From IMG/VR virus record IMGVR_UViG_3300002835_000154, positions 1-64,000 of that record: 64,000 bases of DNA; one strand, 5' to 3'. This DNA is from a virus. Each line of letters starts with the position of its first letter. The stretch's first letter is position 1. Made by a program: the position numbers and the translations under genes. The notes under the pieces were generated by a model, which ran no database searches, was not told the DNA's origin, and worked only from the letters and a program-made list of their open reading frames with translations. Shown here piece after piece: positions 8,477 through 17,030 of this stretch.

Positions 8477-9242
8477 TAAATTATTTTGGACTTTAAGTCC
8501 TAATGGTGAAGAAGTTTTAAGAAACTTAGAACAAGAGAATAAAAATTTTTCACGGGAAGCCTATTTAAGGGGTGAATTTGACGCTAATAATTACCAATGG
8601 TTTGAAATGTTTCACCATTATGTCTTTGACGATAATGGGTGTGATTATGAGAGACTTGGTTGTTATATAAAAGAAGGTGATGTTGTATTAGACTTGGGTG
8701 CTAATATTGGTGTATTTGCACACAGAGCAGAAATTCGTGGAGCGTCAAAAGTAATTTCATTTGAACCAGTTACACCAACTTTTAACTGTTTAATAAAGAA
8801 CAAAGGTCCTAAAACTTTAGTTTATAAAAACGCTGTTGGTGGTAAACATGGTTTTACAACATTTAGGATTCACACAGATTTTACACACATTGGTGGTGGA
8901 ACAAGTGAAAACCAAGATTTAATGTTAAACCAAAGACCTATTATTCACTCAGAAAGAGTCATTATTATTGGTATTAATGAAATATTTGAAAACATGGAAA
9001 CCAAAATTGACTTTATGAAAATAGATATTGAAGGTGGTGAAGTTGATGTATTAACATCAATTACTGATGAAAATTTATCATCATTAAGGTGTTTATCCGC
9101 AGAATTTCATAAAACATACGAAGAATTTGATGAGTTTCAATCTAACTTTACAGATAGAATGACTTTATTAGGATTTAAGCATTTTACGGCTTATTATGGT
9201 GATGGTAATCTAAGAACTTTAACTTTTTGGAAAGAATCATGA
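8469..9242 (+). CDS. FkbM-family SAM-dependent methyltransferase
   Basis: FkbM-type O-methyltransferase with VVLDLGANIGVFAHRAEIRG (motif I), ISFEPVTPTFNCL, a conserved KNAVGG segment, and DFMKIDIEGGEVDVL. These correspond one by one to the C-terminal half of the 4473-6371 protein. A TTG at 8454 is in frame, but ATG 8469, overlapping the GT9 stop by 8 bp, is the natural start. FkbM enzymes methylate sugar hydroxyls in many polysaccharide clusters. The target here is inferred to be the sugar placed by the neighbouring GT9. Confidence 0.75.
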   Translation: MDNKLFWTLSPNGEEVLRNLEQENKNFSREAYLRGEFDANNYQWFEMFHHYVFDDNGCDYERLGCYIKEGDVVLDLGANIGVFAHRAEIRGASKVISFEPVTPTFNCLIKNKGPKTLVYKNAVGGKHGFTTFRIHTDFTHIGGGTSENQDLMLNQRPIIHSERVIIIGINEIFENMETKIDFMKIDIEGGEVDVLTSITDENLSSLRCLSAEFHKTYEEFDEFQSNFTDRMTLLGFKHFTAYYGDGNLRTLTFWKES

Positions 9243-9934
9243 AAATATGTATTTTAACATCATATACCGACCACATTAGATGGGATAATTACGGTAAATG
9301 TGATTATGGTGATTTCGCATCATTAAATCATCACGAATATTCAAATAAAAATGGGTATTCGTATGTTAAAGAAATTGTAAAAAATGAAGACTATATTAAT
9401 TGGCACCCAACATGGATTAAAATTGATGTTTTAAAAAAATATCTTCCATTATACGATTATATTGTATGGATAGATGCCGATGCGGTATTTGTTAATCAGG
9501 ACATCACAATTGAAAATTTAATTTACGGTAATGTTGATTTGGTTATCCCTAAACTTGAGTTAGACCGAGTTAGTGGTAATATGTGGACACATACAACAAC
9601 AGGATTTATGATATGGAAAAATAGTGAGTGGTCAAAAAATATATTAAATTTATTATGGGACGAACCAAAACAATTTAGGTTTGAATTTTTTCATGAACAA
9701 TCTAGACTTGATGAATTGTTGTATGATAATTTTACTTTTAATGGTGGTGAAAATATTTTAAATAAAGAGATTACAGATATTGAAACACCAGTTATATTAA
9801 ACAACATAAAAATATTACCATATTCTTATCATAGATGTTGGGATGATGGTGAAATAAAATATGTTTACCATGCTGGTGGTAATACAGGAACTAAATTAGA
9901 AAGAATAAAAAGAATATTAAAAAAAGATGAATAA
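9239..9934 (+). CDS. GMA12/MNN10-like galactosyl/mannosyl transferase
   Basis: The 231-residue protein shows the architecture of the GT34 (GMA12/MNN10) family: N-terminal KICILTSYTD, a WIKIDVLKKYLPLYDYIVW segment, the metal-binding motif WIDADAVFVN, and the TTGFMIWKNSEWS region that holds the acceptor loop. The in-frame upstream TTG (9227) is less likely than ATG 9239, which overlaps the previous stop as ATGA. It probably transfers hexose from a nucleotide sugar. The linkage is unknown. Confidence 0.65.
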   Translation: MKICILTSYTDHIRWDNYGKCDYGDFASLNHHEYSNKNGYSYVKEIVKNEDYINWHPTWIKIDVLKKYLPLYDYIVWIDADAVFVNQDITIENLIYGNVDLVIPKLELDRVSGNMWTHTTTGFMIWKNSEWSKNILNLLWDEPKQFRFEFFHEQSRLDELLYDNFTFNGGENILNKEITDIETPVILNNIKILPYSYHRCWDDGEIKYVYHAGGNTGTKLERIKRILKKDE

Positions 9935-10910
9935 AGAATTAATTTTAATACCATCATATTGTCCTGATAAAAAAAGAAAAGAAATTTTTTTTGCATTTTT
10001 AAAACAATTGCAAAATTTTAGAGACAAATACGATATTTTAGTTGCATCACACACACCATTAGATACCCACTTTTTTGACTACTTTGATTATTTTTATTAT
10101 GATAAAAATAATGTTATTCTAACCAATATTGAATATAGACAAAATGGATTTTTTTGTCCCTTTGATAACTATGTTATATGGAGTAGTTATATTGGAAGTG
10201 GTAATACCATTAAAGCGATTTTAGATTTAATAATACCATCAATATCAATCGCTAAAGACTTAAAATACCGTAAAATACATTATATTGAGTATGATACTAG
10301 CATAACTGATGATAAAGAAATAATTGAAAATTCAAAATTGTTAGATGAATACGATTACGTAATATACAACACGGATTATACACACAAACTTGTTGGTGCA
10401 TTTTTTTCTTTTAAAACAAACTCAATAATTGATGAATGGAAAGAATGTAATGACGAGATTTTTAAAAAATCTTATTTTGGTGTTTACCCAAAAGTTCCTG
10501 AAAATATATTATATAATCAAATTAGTAATCAGAGAAAATATATTGAAAAAAATTATAATGATTTAAAATTAAATGGTATTGAAACTAATATTGTTCATGA
10601 AAATCGTTCTAATTGGAATGTACCTTTTTTTGACCCAAAAGATAAAAATTTAAAATTTGTAAGTCATAATAACACTAACTCAGAATATGATATTAAAGTA
10701 ATTGTTAATAATAAATTACATAATCTAGGAATAATAAAACCAAGGAATTGGAAAATAATAAGTTTATTGGAAAATTTTTATGACGTAGAATATGTTACCG
10801 TATTAAAAAACAATGAAAAAATTTTACATCTAGAGTTCAATGACTTAGATTTTAAAAATAAATTTGAGTATTATAACTCCGCATTAAATAGTAGTAGTAT
10901 TCATATATGA
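9927..10910 (+). CDS. Unrecognised glycan-cassette protein, possibly a GT-A-like transferase
   Basis: This 327-residue soluble protein starts with LILIPSYCPDKKRKEIF and DILVASHTPLDTHFFDYFDY, the beginning expected of a nucleotide-sugar transferase fold. The segment KYRKIHYIEYDTSITDD could stand for a DxD-like site. I do not recognise the family and no other motif is decisive. It overlaps both neighbours (ATGAATAA upstream and ATGA downstream), so it is an integral cassette gene. Function as a glycosyltransferase is inferred from context. Confidence 0.5.
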   Translation: MNKELILIPSYCPDKKRKEIFFAFLKQLQNFRDKYDILVASHTPLDTHFFDYFDYFYYDKNNVILTNIEYRQNGFFCPFDNYVIWSSYIGSGNTIKAILDLIIPSISIAKDLKYRKIHYIEYDTSITDDKEIIENSKLLDEYDYVIYNTDYTHKLVGAFFSFKTNSIIDEWKECNDEIFKKSYFGVYPKVPENILYNQISNQRKYIEKNYNDLKLNGIETNIVHENRSNWNVPFFDPKDKNLKFVSHNNTNSEYDIKVIVNNKLHNLGIIKPRNWKIISLLENFYDVEYVTVLKNNEKILHLEFNDLDFKNKFEYYNSALNSSSIHI

Positions 10911-12580
10911 AAACACTTTTAATATTAACACCACATATGTCAACAGGAGGATGTCCTCAAGTTGTTGCAAAAAAAGTAGAATTACTTAAAGATTTTTATA
11001 ATGTAATTGTTGTGGAATGGGAAATGATTGCATGGTCATATGTAGTTCAAAGAAATAGGGTTATTAACATGATTGGTAATAAGTTTATTTCTTTATCCGA
11101 AAATAAAGAATATGACTTATTCAATATAATTGAAGACCATAAGGTTGACTGTATTATGATTGAGGAATTTTCTGAAACATTTATCCCAACACATATTATG
11201 AAACGTCTTTATTCAAAAGACAGAGAGTATAAAATATTTGAGACAACTCATAGTTCTCACACTCAACCAAGTTGGAAAAAATTCTTACCTGATAAATTTA
11301 TTTTTGTTTCCCCCCACTCATTAGATGTGTTTAAAGATATGGGAGTTCCTATGGACTTAATTGAATATCCCATAGATAAAAAAACACCTAACAAGGAATA
11401 TAATCAAAACCTATTAGGTTTGGACCCTGAATATAAACATGTCCTGAATATCGGTCTGTTTACATGGGGAAAAAATCAAGGTTATGCATTTGAAGTTGCT
11501 AGATTATTACAAGATTATAAAATTAAATTCCATTTTGTTGGTAACCAAGCAAGTAATTTTGTTGATTATTGGGGACCAATAATGGAAACAAAACCAGATA
11601 ATTGCGTTGTATGGGGTGAGAGAAACGATGTTGATACATTTATACAAGCATCTGATGTACATCTATTTAGTTCAATAATGGAATTAAACCCATTATCAAT
11701 TAAAGAATCTTTGGAATATGAAAAACCGACAATGATTTTCAATTTATCAACATATAAGGGTAAGTACGATACTGAAAAAAATATTAATTTTTTAACAGGA
11801 GATGTTAACACAGACAGTCATAATTTGTTAAAAATTTTAGGGATTCAACCTAAAGAACTTAAACAACCAAAAATACGTGTTGTACATTTATTATTAGACC
11901 CAAACGAACCTGAAGACTTACCATTAGATAGTTGGCAATCAAATATACAAAGACAGGAATACTCAATAAAATGTTGGGAAAATATGAAACATAAGTTTTT
12001 TGAATATATTCCTAGATATACTAAAGTTAATAGGACTGAATTACCTTATGATAATTGTATGAACCCTGAAATAATTAATCCATCTAAAGAATTAAAAAAT
12101 GAACCACCAGTTTTAACGTATGGTCATTACGGAGCATATAGGGCCCATAGTCAAGGTATTTTAGAAAATTTTACCGATGATATTGATGCGTTGATTATTG
12201 CCGAAGGAGATTCATTTACTAATCTATCACCACAAGATTTTTATGATAAAGTTATTGAATCTTATAATTTATCACAATCATTAAACACTAAAATAGTTAG
12301 TTATGCTGGTCCATATTATATTTCAGGTATTGATTGGTGGGGTATGAGTAATGAAGTTGAGGGTTGGATAAGGGCTCCTCATTTTTTAATGGGTACGACA
12401 TATATGATTATGAAATCGGAAAGAGAGGATATTTTAAATTGTGTTCATAATGTTGCGTGGCATTCTCCTGATTTTTGGTTGGCGTGGATTTGTCATAATA
12501 GATTTGATGTTTTAGTTAGTAAAGAAGCGATAGTTTTTCAAAAAGAAGGGTATTCTGTATTGGACTATTTAGAAAAATAA
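10907..12580 (+). CDS. Two-domain protein: GT4-like glycosyltransferase plus a C-terminal GT25-like domain
   Basis: The 557-residue protein has a GT-B N-terminal start (LLILTPHMSTGGCPQVVAKK) and a GT4-type second Rossmann domain: HVLNIGLFTWGKNQGYAFEV, HFVGNQA, DVHLFSSIMELNPLSIKES (the E-x7-E-like donor site). From about residue 322 a separate segment follows; PPVLTYGHYGAYRAHSQGIL and DALIIAEGDSF resemble the start-and-acidic-motif layout of family-25 LPS transferases. The second assignment is tentative. A double transferase adding two successive sugars would fit. It overlaps the previous gene by ATGA. Confidence 0.65.
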   Translation: MKTLLILTPHMSTGGCPQVVAKKVELLKDFYNVIVVEWEMIAWSYVVQRNRVINMIGNKFISLSENKEYDLFNIIEDHKVDCIMIEEFSETFIPTHIMKRLYSKDREYKIFETTHSSHTQPSWKKFLPDKFIFVSPHSLDVFKDMGVPMDLIEYPIDKKTPNKEYNQNLLGLDPEYKHVLNIGLFTWGKNQGYAFEVARLLQDYKIKFHFVGNQASNFVDYWGPIMETKPDNCVVWGERNDVDTFIQASDVHLFSSIMELNPLSIKESLEYEKPTMIFNLSTYKGKYDTEKNINFLTGDVNTDSHNLLKILGIQPKELKQPKIRVVHLLLDPNEPEDLPLDSWQSNIQRQEYSIKCWENMKHKFFEYIPRYTKVNRTELPYDNCMNPEIINPSKELKNEPPVLTYGHYGAYRAHSQGILENFTDDIDALIIAEGDSFTNLSPQDFYDKVIESYNLSQSLNTKIVSYAGPYYISGIDWWGMSNEVEGWIRAPHFLMGTTYMIMKSEREDILNCVHNVAWHSPDFWLAWICHNRFDVLVSKEAIVFQKEGYSVLDYLEK

Positions 12581-12596
12581 TTTATTATTATTGGAT

Positions 12597-13250
12597 ATGG
12601 AAGAAGTTTTTAAAAATATTGACGAACAAAGACTATGGAATAATGAATCCATGTGGTCAGATGGCGGTCATGAATGGTCCAAATCATTTGGTACTACAGA
12701 AAATTTATGGAATAACCATATTTTTGATGATATAAAGGAATTTAGAGGCAAAAAGATTTTAGAAATTGCACCAGGTTATGGACGAATTACACAATTTTTA
12801 TCTATTTTAGCGTCAGAACTATTAGTTGTTGATTTAAATGAAAATTGTATTAAAAAAACTAAAGAAAAACTTGGTCATCATGTTTTAGGTTATTTTGTAA
12901 ATAACGGAAATGATTTACCACATATTAGAGATAATTCTCAAGATTTAGTTTTTTCGTTTGACTCTTTTGTTCATATTCATAAAAATGTTATTGACGATTA
13001 CATTGGTGAAATATACCGAATACTAAAACCTGGTGGTAAATCATACATACATCATTCTTGGTTAATGGGTGGTCAAGATAATTCTTTTTTAAATTTTGCA
13101 GGTAGATCTTCAATGACACCTGACGTTTTTAAAAGTTTAGTTGAAAAACACAACATGAAAATTGTGGAACAAAAAACGATAAACTTCGCACCTCTTGGCG
13201 CTTGGGATGGTACTGATTCAATAACTATTTTTGAAAAACCAATTATATAA
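12597..13250 (+). CDS. Class I SAM-dependent methyltransferase (Methyltransf_11-like)
   Basis: Motif I reads KKILEIAPGYGRITQFLS, the acidic strand-2 residue is in LLVVDLNENCIKKT, and DLVFSFDSFVHIHKNVIDDY followed by RILKPGGKSYIHH is the classical Methyltransf_11 pattern. It is 217 residues long from ATG 12597; an in-frame TTG at 12591 is less likely. It lies 16 bp after the double glycosyltransferase and 3 bp before the aminotransferase gene. The substrate is probably a sugar or amino sugar in the same pathway. Confidence 0.75.
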   Translation: MEEVFKNIDEQRLWNNESMWSDGGHEWSKSFGTTENLWNNHIFDDIKEFRGKKILEIAPGYGRITQFLSILASELLVVDLNENCIKKTKEKLGHHVLGYFVNNGNDLPHIRDNSQDLVFSFDSFVHIHKNVIDDYIGEIYRILKPGGKSYIHHSWLMGGQDNSFLNFAGRSSMTPDVFKSLVEKHNMKIVEQKTINFAPLGAWDGTDSITIFEKPII

Positions 13251-13253
13251 ATT

Positions 13254-13898
13254 ATGTCAAATGGTGTTTATAAGATAACTGACGATTTTGAAAAAGAACT
13301 TGGTAGATATACTGGAGCTCCGTATGTCATTACATTAGATAACATGAGTAACGCATTATTTTTGGCGTTATATTATGAAAAAAATATAACAAAAACCATT
13401 ACGGGCGACACAATTACAATACCCAATAGAACTTACCCATCTGTACCATGTGAAATAATTCATTCAGGTTTAAAAGTTGACTTTGACTTAGTTGATGGTA
13501 GAACTATCAAGGGAGCCTATCAACTCAAGGGTAGTAATGTTTGGGATTCAGCATTAAGATTTACTGCAGATATGTACATTCCAAAAACACATATGTGTGT
13601 TTCATTTACAGGTCCATATAAACATTTTAAATTAAGTAAAGGTGGTGCTATTTTAACAGATAGTCATGACGCTTATCTATGGTTTAAGAGAGCAAGATAT
13701 AGTGGAAGACGTGAGTGTTCATATCATGATGATAACCTTGATATGTTAGGTTGGAATTTTTATATGATGCCAGAACTTGCTACTCGTGGTATGTTATTAA
13801 TGAATCAATTTTATAATATTGATGGTACCAAAAAACGTAATGAAGATTTGGAATTACCATATCCTGATTTATCTAAATTTAAAATTTATAGAAAATGA
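13254..13898 (+). CDS. Mini DegT/DnrJ/EryC1-type sugar aminotransferase lacking the C-terminal domain
   Basis: The order of motifs follows PLP-dependent nucleotide-sugar aminotransferases: FEKELGRYTGAPYVI with a NALFLAL segment, GDTITIPNRTYPSVPCEIIHSG, an Asp in VWDSALRF (D98, expected to touch the PLP nitrogen), and SFTGPYKHFKLSKGGAILTD where K123 is the likely Schiff-base lysine. LGWNFYMMPELATRGML matches the family's substrate loop. The protein is 214 residues versus about 370 for typical members, so the small C-terminal domain is absent, not merely shortened by a visible frameshift. With the NeuD-like gene at 15250 it suggests a 4-amino-4-deoxy sugar pathway. Activity of such a short form is uncertain. 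Confidence 0.65.
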   Translation: MSNGVYKITDDFEKELGRYTGAPYVITLDNMSNALFLALYYEKNITKTITGDTITIPNRTYPSVPCEIIHSGLKVDFDLVDGRTIKGAYQLKGSNVWDSALRFTADMYIPKTHMCVSFTGPYKHFKLSKGGAILTDSHDAYLWFKRARYSGRRECSYHDDNLDMLGWNFYMMPELATRGMLLMNQFYNIDGTKKRNEDLELPYPDLSKFKIYRK

Positions 13899-15253
13899 GA
13901 CTAGATTATATTGAAGTTGGTACTTCCGATTTTGACACTCTTGTTGAGACAAATAATGGTGTAGGAATTAGTGTCGAACCGTTATCCTTATATTTAAACA
14001 AGTTACCAAATAAAGAAAACAATATTAAGGTCCATGCTGCTATTAGCGATGAAGACGGGTATTGCATGGTGTTTTATATACACCCTGATGACATATTAAC
14101 TTATAATTTACCTGAATGGTTAAAGGGTTGTAATTCAATTAAAACCCCTCACCCGTCAGCGGTTAAAGTTTTAACAGAAAATGGACTAAACCACATTTAC
14201 AGGAGTGAAAAAATTAAAATTATTACATGGGATACACTTATTCGTGATTATAGTATTAGTTATGTTGACTATTTGAAGTTGGATACCGAAGGTCATGATA
14301 CTGTTATTTTAAATTCAATTTTAAATTCAACAACAAATATTTTACCTAAAAAAATACTATTTGAAACAAACGTTTTAATTAATCCTGAAGACATTAAAAA
14401 AATACTAATACGATTAAAAAATAGAGGGTACGAAATTATTGAGAATTATGGCGATAATATATTGGTTGAGTATAGGAGTAATTTACCAACTAAGATAATT
14501 TTTTCGTCTAACGATTCTAGATATCTTAAATATTGGTCAGATAATTCTAAAATGTGTTCTGAAATATTACAAATTACACCAATTTTAATTCACATAACCA
14601 ATGAGGATAGTAATTTTATGTGGGATGAATTTGGTCTTATTAAAAAAATTAAATGTGATAATAACACATCATTAGCAGCACAAGTTAGTCGATTATATTC
14701 GGGAGTTTTTTTCCCTAATGAAAAAATCATAATAAGTGATATTGACATGTTTTTTTTTGATAAAAATTACCTTAAAAAAAGTTTAATTAATAGTGAATTT
14801 TATGACGTAACAATTATTGGTTCCGATGGTTACGATAAAAATAGACCTGAATGTTTGGAATTTTTACACTCGTGTAAAGAAAGATTTCCAATGTGTTTTA
14901 TAGTTTGTTATGGTAATATACTTAATAATATAATGAACATTAACACCAACACAATATTTCAAAATTTTTTAGATAATAATAATTTTAATTTTGGGTTTAA
15001 TTCCGATGAAATTGTATTCACAAATAATTTATTAAAAACTGATTACAAAATAAATAGGGTAAATCGTGAATATGTAAGTAACTTTTATCTTAAGGAACGT
15101 ATTGAAAAATATATGTTTACCGAGAATTCTACTTTTAGAATTAATCTTAATTATCTAAATAATTTGAATGGATACTCTGAGTTTCATTGTCCTGACTATG
15201 ACGAACATGTTGACACCATAAAACATCTATTATCATTAATTTACAATAAATGA
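13895..15253 (+). CDS. Fusion of an FkbM-like methyltransferase domain and a DxD-containing transferase-like domain
   Basis: Residues 1-195 resemble the later part of FkbM enzymes: YIEVGTSDFDTLVE, GISVEPLSLYLNKL, and VDYLKLDTEGHDTVIL. Residues about 200-452 form a different domain with TKIIFSSNDSRYLKYW and IISDIDMFFFDKNYL, a DxD-type metal site typical of GT-A fold transferases, plus NFGFNSDEIVFTNNLL. It overlaps both neighbours by ATGA. A bifunctional methyltransferase-glycosyltransferase is the simplest reading. The second domain is not assignable to a GT family by eye. Confidence 0.6.
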   Translation: MRLDYIEVGTSDFDTLVETNNGVGISVEPLSLYLNKLPNKENNIKVHAAISDEDGYCMVFYIHPDDILTYNLPEWLKGCNSIKTPHPSAVKVLTENGLNHIYRSEKIKIITWDTLIRDYSISYVDYLKLDTEGHDTVILNSILNSTTNILPKKILFETNVLINPEDIKKILIRLKNRGYEIIENYGDNILVEYRSNLPTKIIFSSNDSRYLKYWSDNSKMCSEILQITPILIHITNEDSNFMWDEFGLIKKIKCDNNTSLAAQVSRLYSGVFFPNEKIIISDIDMFFFDKNYLKKSLINSEFYDVTIIGSDGYDKNRPECLEFLHSCKERFPMCFIVCYGNILNNIMNINTNTIFQNFLDNNNFNFGFNSDEIVFTNNLLKTDYKINRVNREYVSNFYLKERIEKYMFTENSTFRINLNYLNNLNGYSEFHCPDYDEHVDTIKHLLSLIYNK

Positions 15254-15849
15254 AAAAGGGGATTATAGGTGCTGGAGGTTTTGGTAGAGAAGTCTATTGG
15301 GGTTTATCTTTAATGGAAAGAATTAATACAGTTTTTTTTGTTGATGACAAATATTGGGATGGTAGTAATGAATTAATATTACCATTATCTAAATTTGACC
15401 CAACCGAGTATAGTATTGTTGTTGCAATTGGAGACCCTAAAGATAGATTTGATATTGTACAAAGATTACCTAAAGAAACCAAGTATTTTACACATATTCA
15501 TGATTCTTGTCAAATACTTGGTGATGATGTTATTATTGGTGAAGGTAGTATTATATGTGCAGGAACAATTATAACTACAAACGTTAAATTGGGTAAACAT
15601 GTGCATTTAAATTTACAAACCACAATTGGTCATGATTGTGAAATCGGTAATTACTTTACAACCGCACCTGGAGCCAAAATATCGGGTAATTGTAAAATAT
15701 ATGATTTGGTTTATGTTGGTACCAACGCATCAATTAAAGAAAAATTAACAATACATAGTTTAACAACTATTGGGTCAAATGCAACGGTAGTTAAAAATAT
15801 TGAAGAGTCGGGAACATACGTTGGCGTTCCGGTAAAAAAAATAAAATAA
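15250..15849 (+). CDS. NeuD/PglD-family sugar O/N-acetyltransferase (left-handed beta helix)
   Basis: The 199-residue protein has an N-terminal Rossmann-like nucleotide-sugar binding part (KKGIIGAGGFGREVYWGL) and then hexapeptide repeats (GDDVIIGEGSIICAGTIITT, IGHDCEIGNYFTTAPGAKIS), ending in AYVGVPVKKIK-like text, the standard NeuD/PglD layout. H162-type catalytic His is provided by the IGHDC segment. PglD enzymes acetylate UDP-4-amino sugars made by PglE, a DegT aminotransferase, which is the partner encoded two genes upstream. This pair predicts an N-acetylated 4-amino sugar such as a bacillosamine- or Qui4NAc-like residue; the exact sugar is not deducible. Confidence 0.8.
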   Translation: MKKGIIGAGGFGREVYWGLSLMERINTVFFVDDKYWDGSNELILPLSKFDPTEYSIVVAIGDPKDRFDIVQRLPKETKYFTHIHDSCQILGDDVIIGEGSIICAGTIITTNVKLGKHVHLNLQTTIGHDCEIGNYFTTAPGAKISGNCKIYDLVYVGTNASIKEKLTIHSLTTIGSNATVVKNIEESGTYVGVPVKKIK

Positions 15850-15850
15850 T

Positions 15851-17023
15851 ATGAACACATTAAAAATTAATAGTATTGAATATGACATGTCATCACCGTC
15901 AGGTTTAGAGTTTAGACATAGATACATATCATCTTTTGGTGATGAAATACCTCAATCAGTTGATGTGAATTGGCATCACGTAAATGGATTTTATTTAGAA
16001 ATTAAATCAGATTCTGAAGATTTATTCACTATTGAAATTATTGACAATTCAAACACTGTTGTATATAAAACAACTTTAAAAAGTGGTATGTATTCTAAAT
16101 TATCACGTCAATATTTTAATGGTATTAAATATAAAATATATCACAAAGAAAGGTTAATAAAAGAAGAAGATATTAATTTTAATAATAAAAAAGTGTTTAT
16201 ATCTTTTGATTCGTCATCATTAGGTGACACAATTTCTTGGTTACCATACTGTGAAGAGTTTAGAATAAAACACAATTGTGAAGTTGTGGTTTCAACATTT
16301 AAAAATTTCTTTTTTGAGAAATCATATCCAAATATTACATTTGTACAACCAGGAAGTGTTGTGAATAATATTCATGGCATGTTTAAAATAGGTTGGTTTT
16401 ATGATAATAATCTTGAACCTGAATACCCATCATCAATACCATTACAAAAAGCAATAACCAATATCTTAGGTTTAGATTTTAAAGAAATACAATCTAACGT
16501 GTATTTTGAACCAAAAGAAAGACCTTATAATGAAAAATATATTTGTATTGCAACAAACTCAACTGCGGGTTGTAAGTTGTGGAATAACCCTAATGGGTGG
16601 ACTGAACTTGTTAAATACCTTAAAGATTTAGGTTATAAGATTATTAATATCTCAAAAGATGGTGATAAGGTCGAAGGTGTTATTAATTTAGAAGATGATT
16701 CTATGTTAAATACAATGAATGTTATTCATCATAGTGAATTTGTTATAGGACTATCAAGTGGATTATCTTGGTTAAGTTGGGCATTAGAAAAACATGTTGT
16801 TATGATATCTAACTTTACTGAACCAAACCATGAATTCACTATTAATTGTACCCGTATTACTAACCCTAATGTATGTAATGGTTGTTGGAATAATCCAATG
16901 TTTAAATTCGATAAAGGTGATTGGAATTGGTGTCCAGAACATAAAAATACTGAAAGACAATTTGAATGTCACAAATCAATTACTCCTGAAATGGTAATAA
17001 ATAAAATAGAACATTTAATATAA
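15851..17023 (+). CDS. Autotransporter heptosyltransferase-like GT9 (BAHT/TibC-like) with N-terminal accessory domain
   Basis: This 390-residue protein has an N-terminal beta-rich domain (about 1-110) and a C-terminal GT9-like domain (FISFDSSSLGDTISWLPY, CIATNSTAGCKLWNNPNGW, FVIGLSSGLSWLSWALEKHV). It ends with C342-x2-C345, C361 and C373 in a CWNNP...WCPEHK...FECHKS context. This two-domain plan and four-cysteine iron site are hallmarks of bacterial autotransporter heptosyltransferases such as TibC and AAH, which O-heptosylate Ser residues of surface proteins. That makes a protein acceptor plausible. Family level confidence is good; donor sugar and target are inferred. Confidence 0.8.
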   Translation: MNTLKINSIEYDMSSPSGLEFRHRYISSFGDEIPQSVDVNWHHVNGFYLEIKSDSEDLFTIEIIDNSNTVVYKTTLKSGMYSKLSRQYFNGIKYKIYHKERLIKEEDINFNNKKVFISFDSSSLGDTISWLPYCEEFRIKHNCEVVVSTFKNFFFEKSYPNITFVQPGSVVNNIHGMFKIGWFYDNNLEPEYPSSIPLQKAITNILGLDFKEIQSNVYFEPKERPYNEKYICIATNSTAGCKLWNNPNGWTELVKYLKDLGYKIINISKDGDKVEGVINLEDDSMLNTMNVIHHSEFVIGLSSGLSWLSWALEKHVVMISNFTEPNHEFTINCTRITNPNVCNGCWNNPMFKFDKGDWNWCPEHKNTERQFECHKSITPEMVINKIEHLI

Positions 17024-17030
17024 TTTTTAA

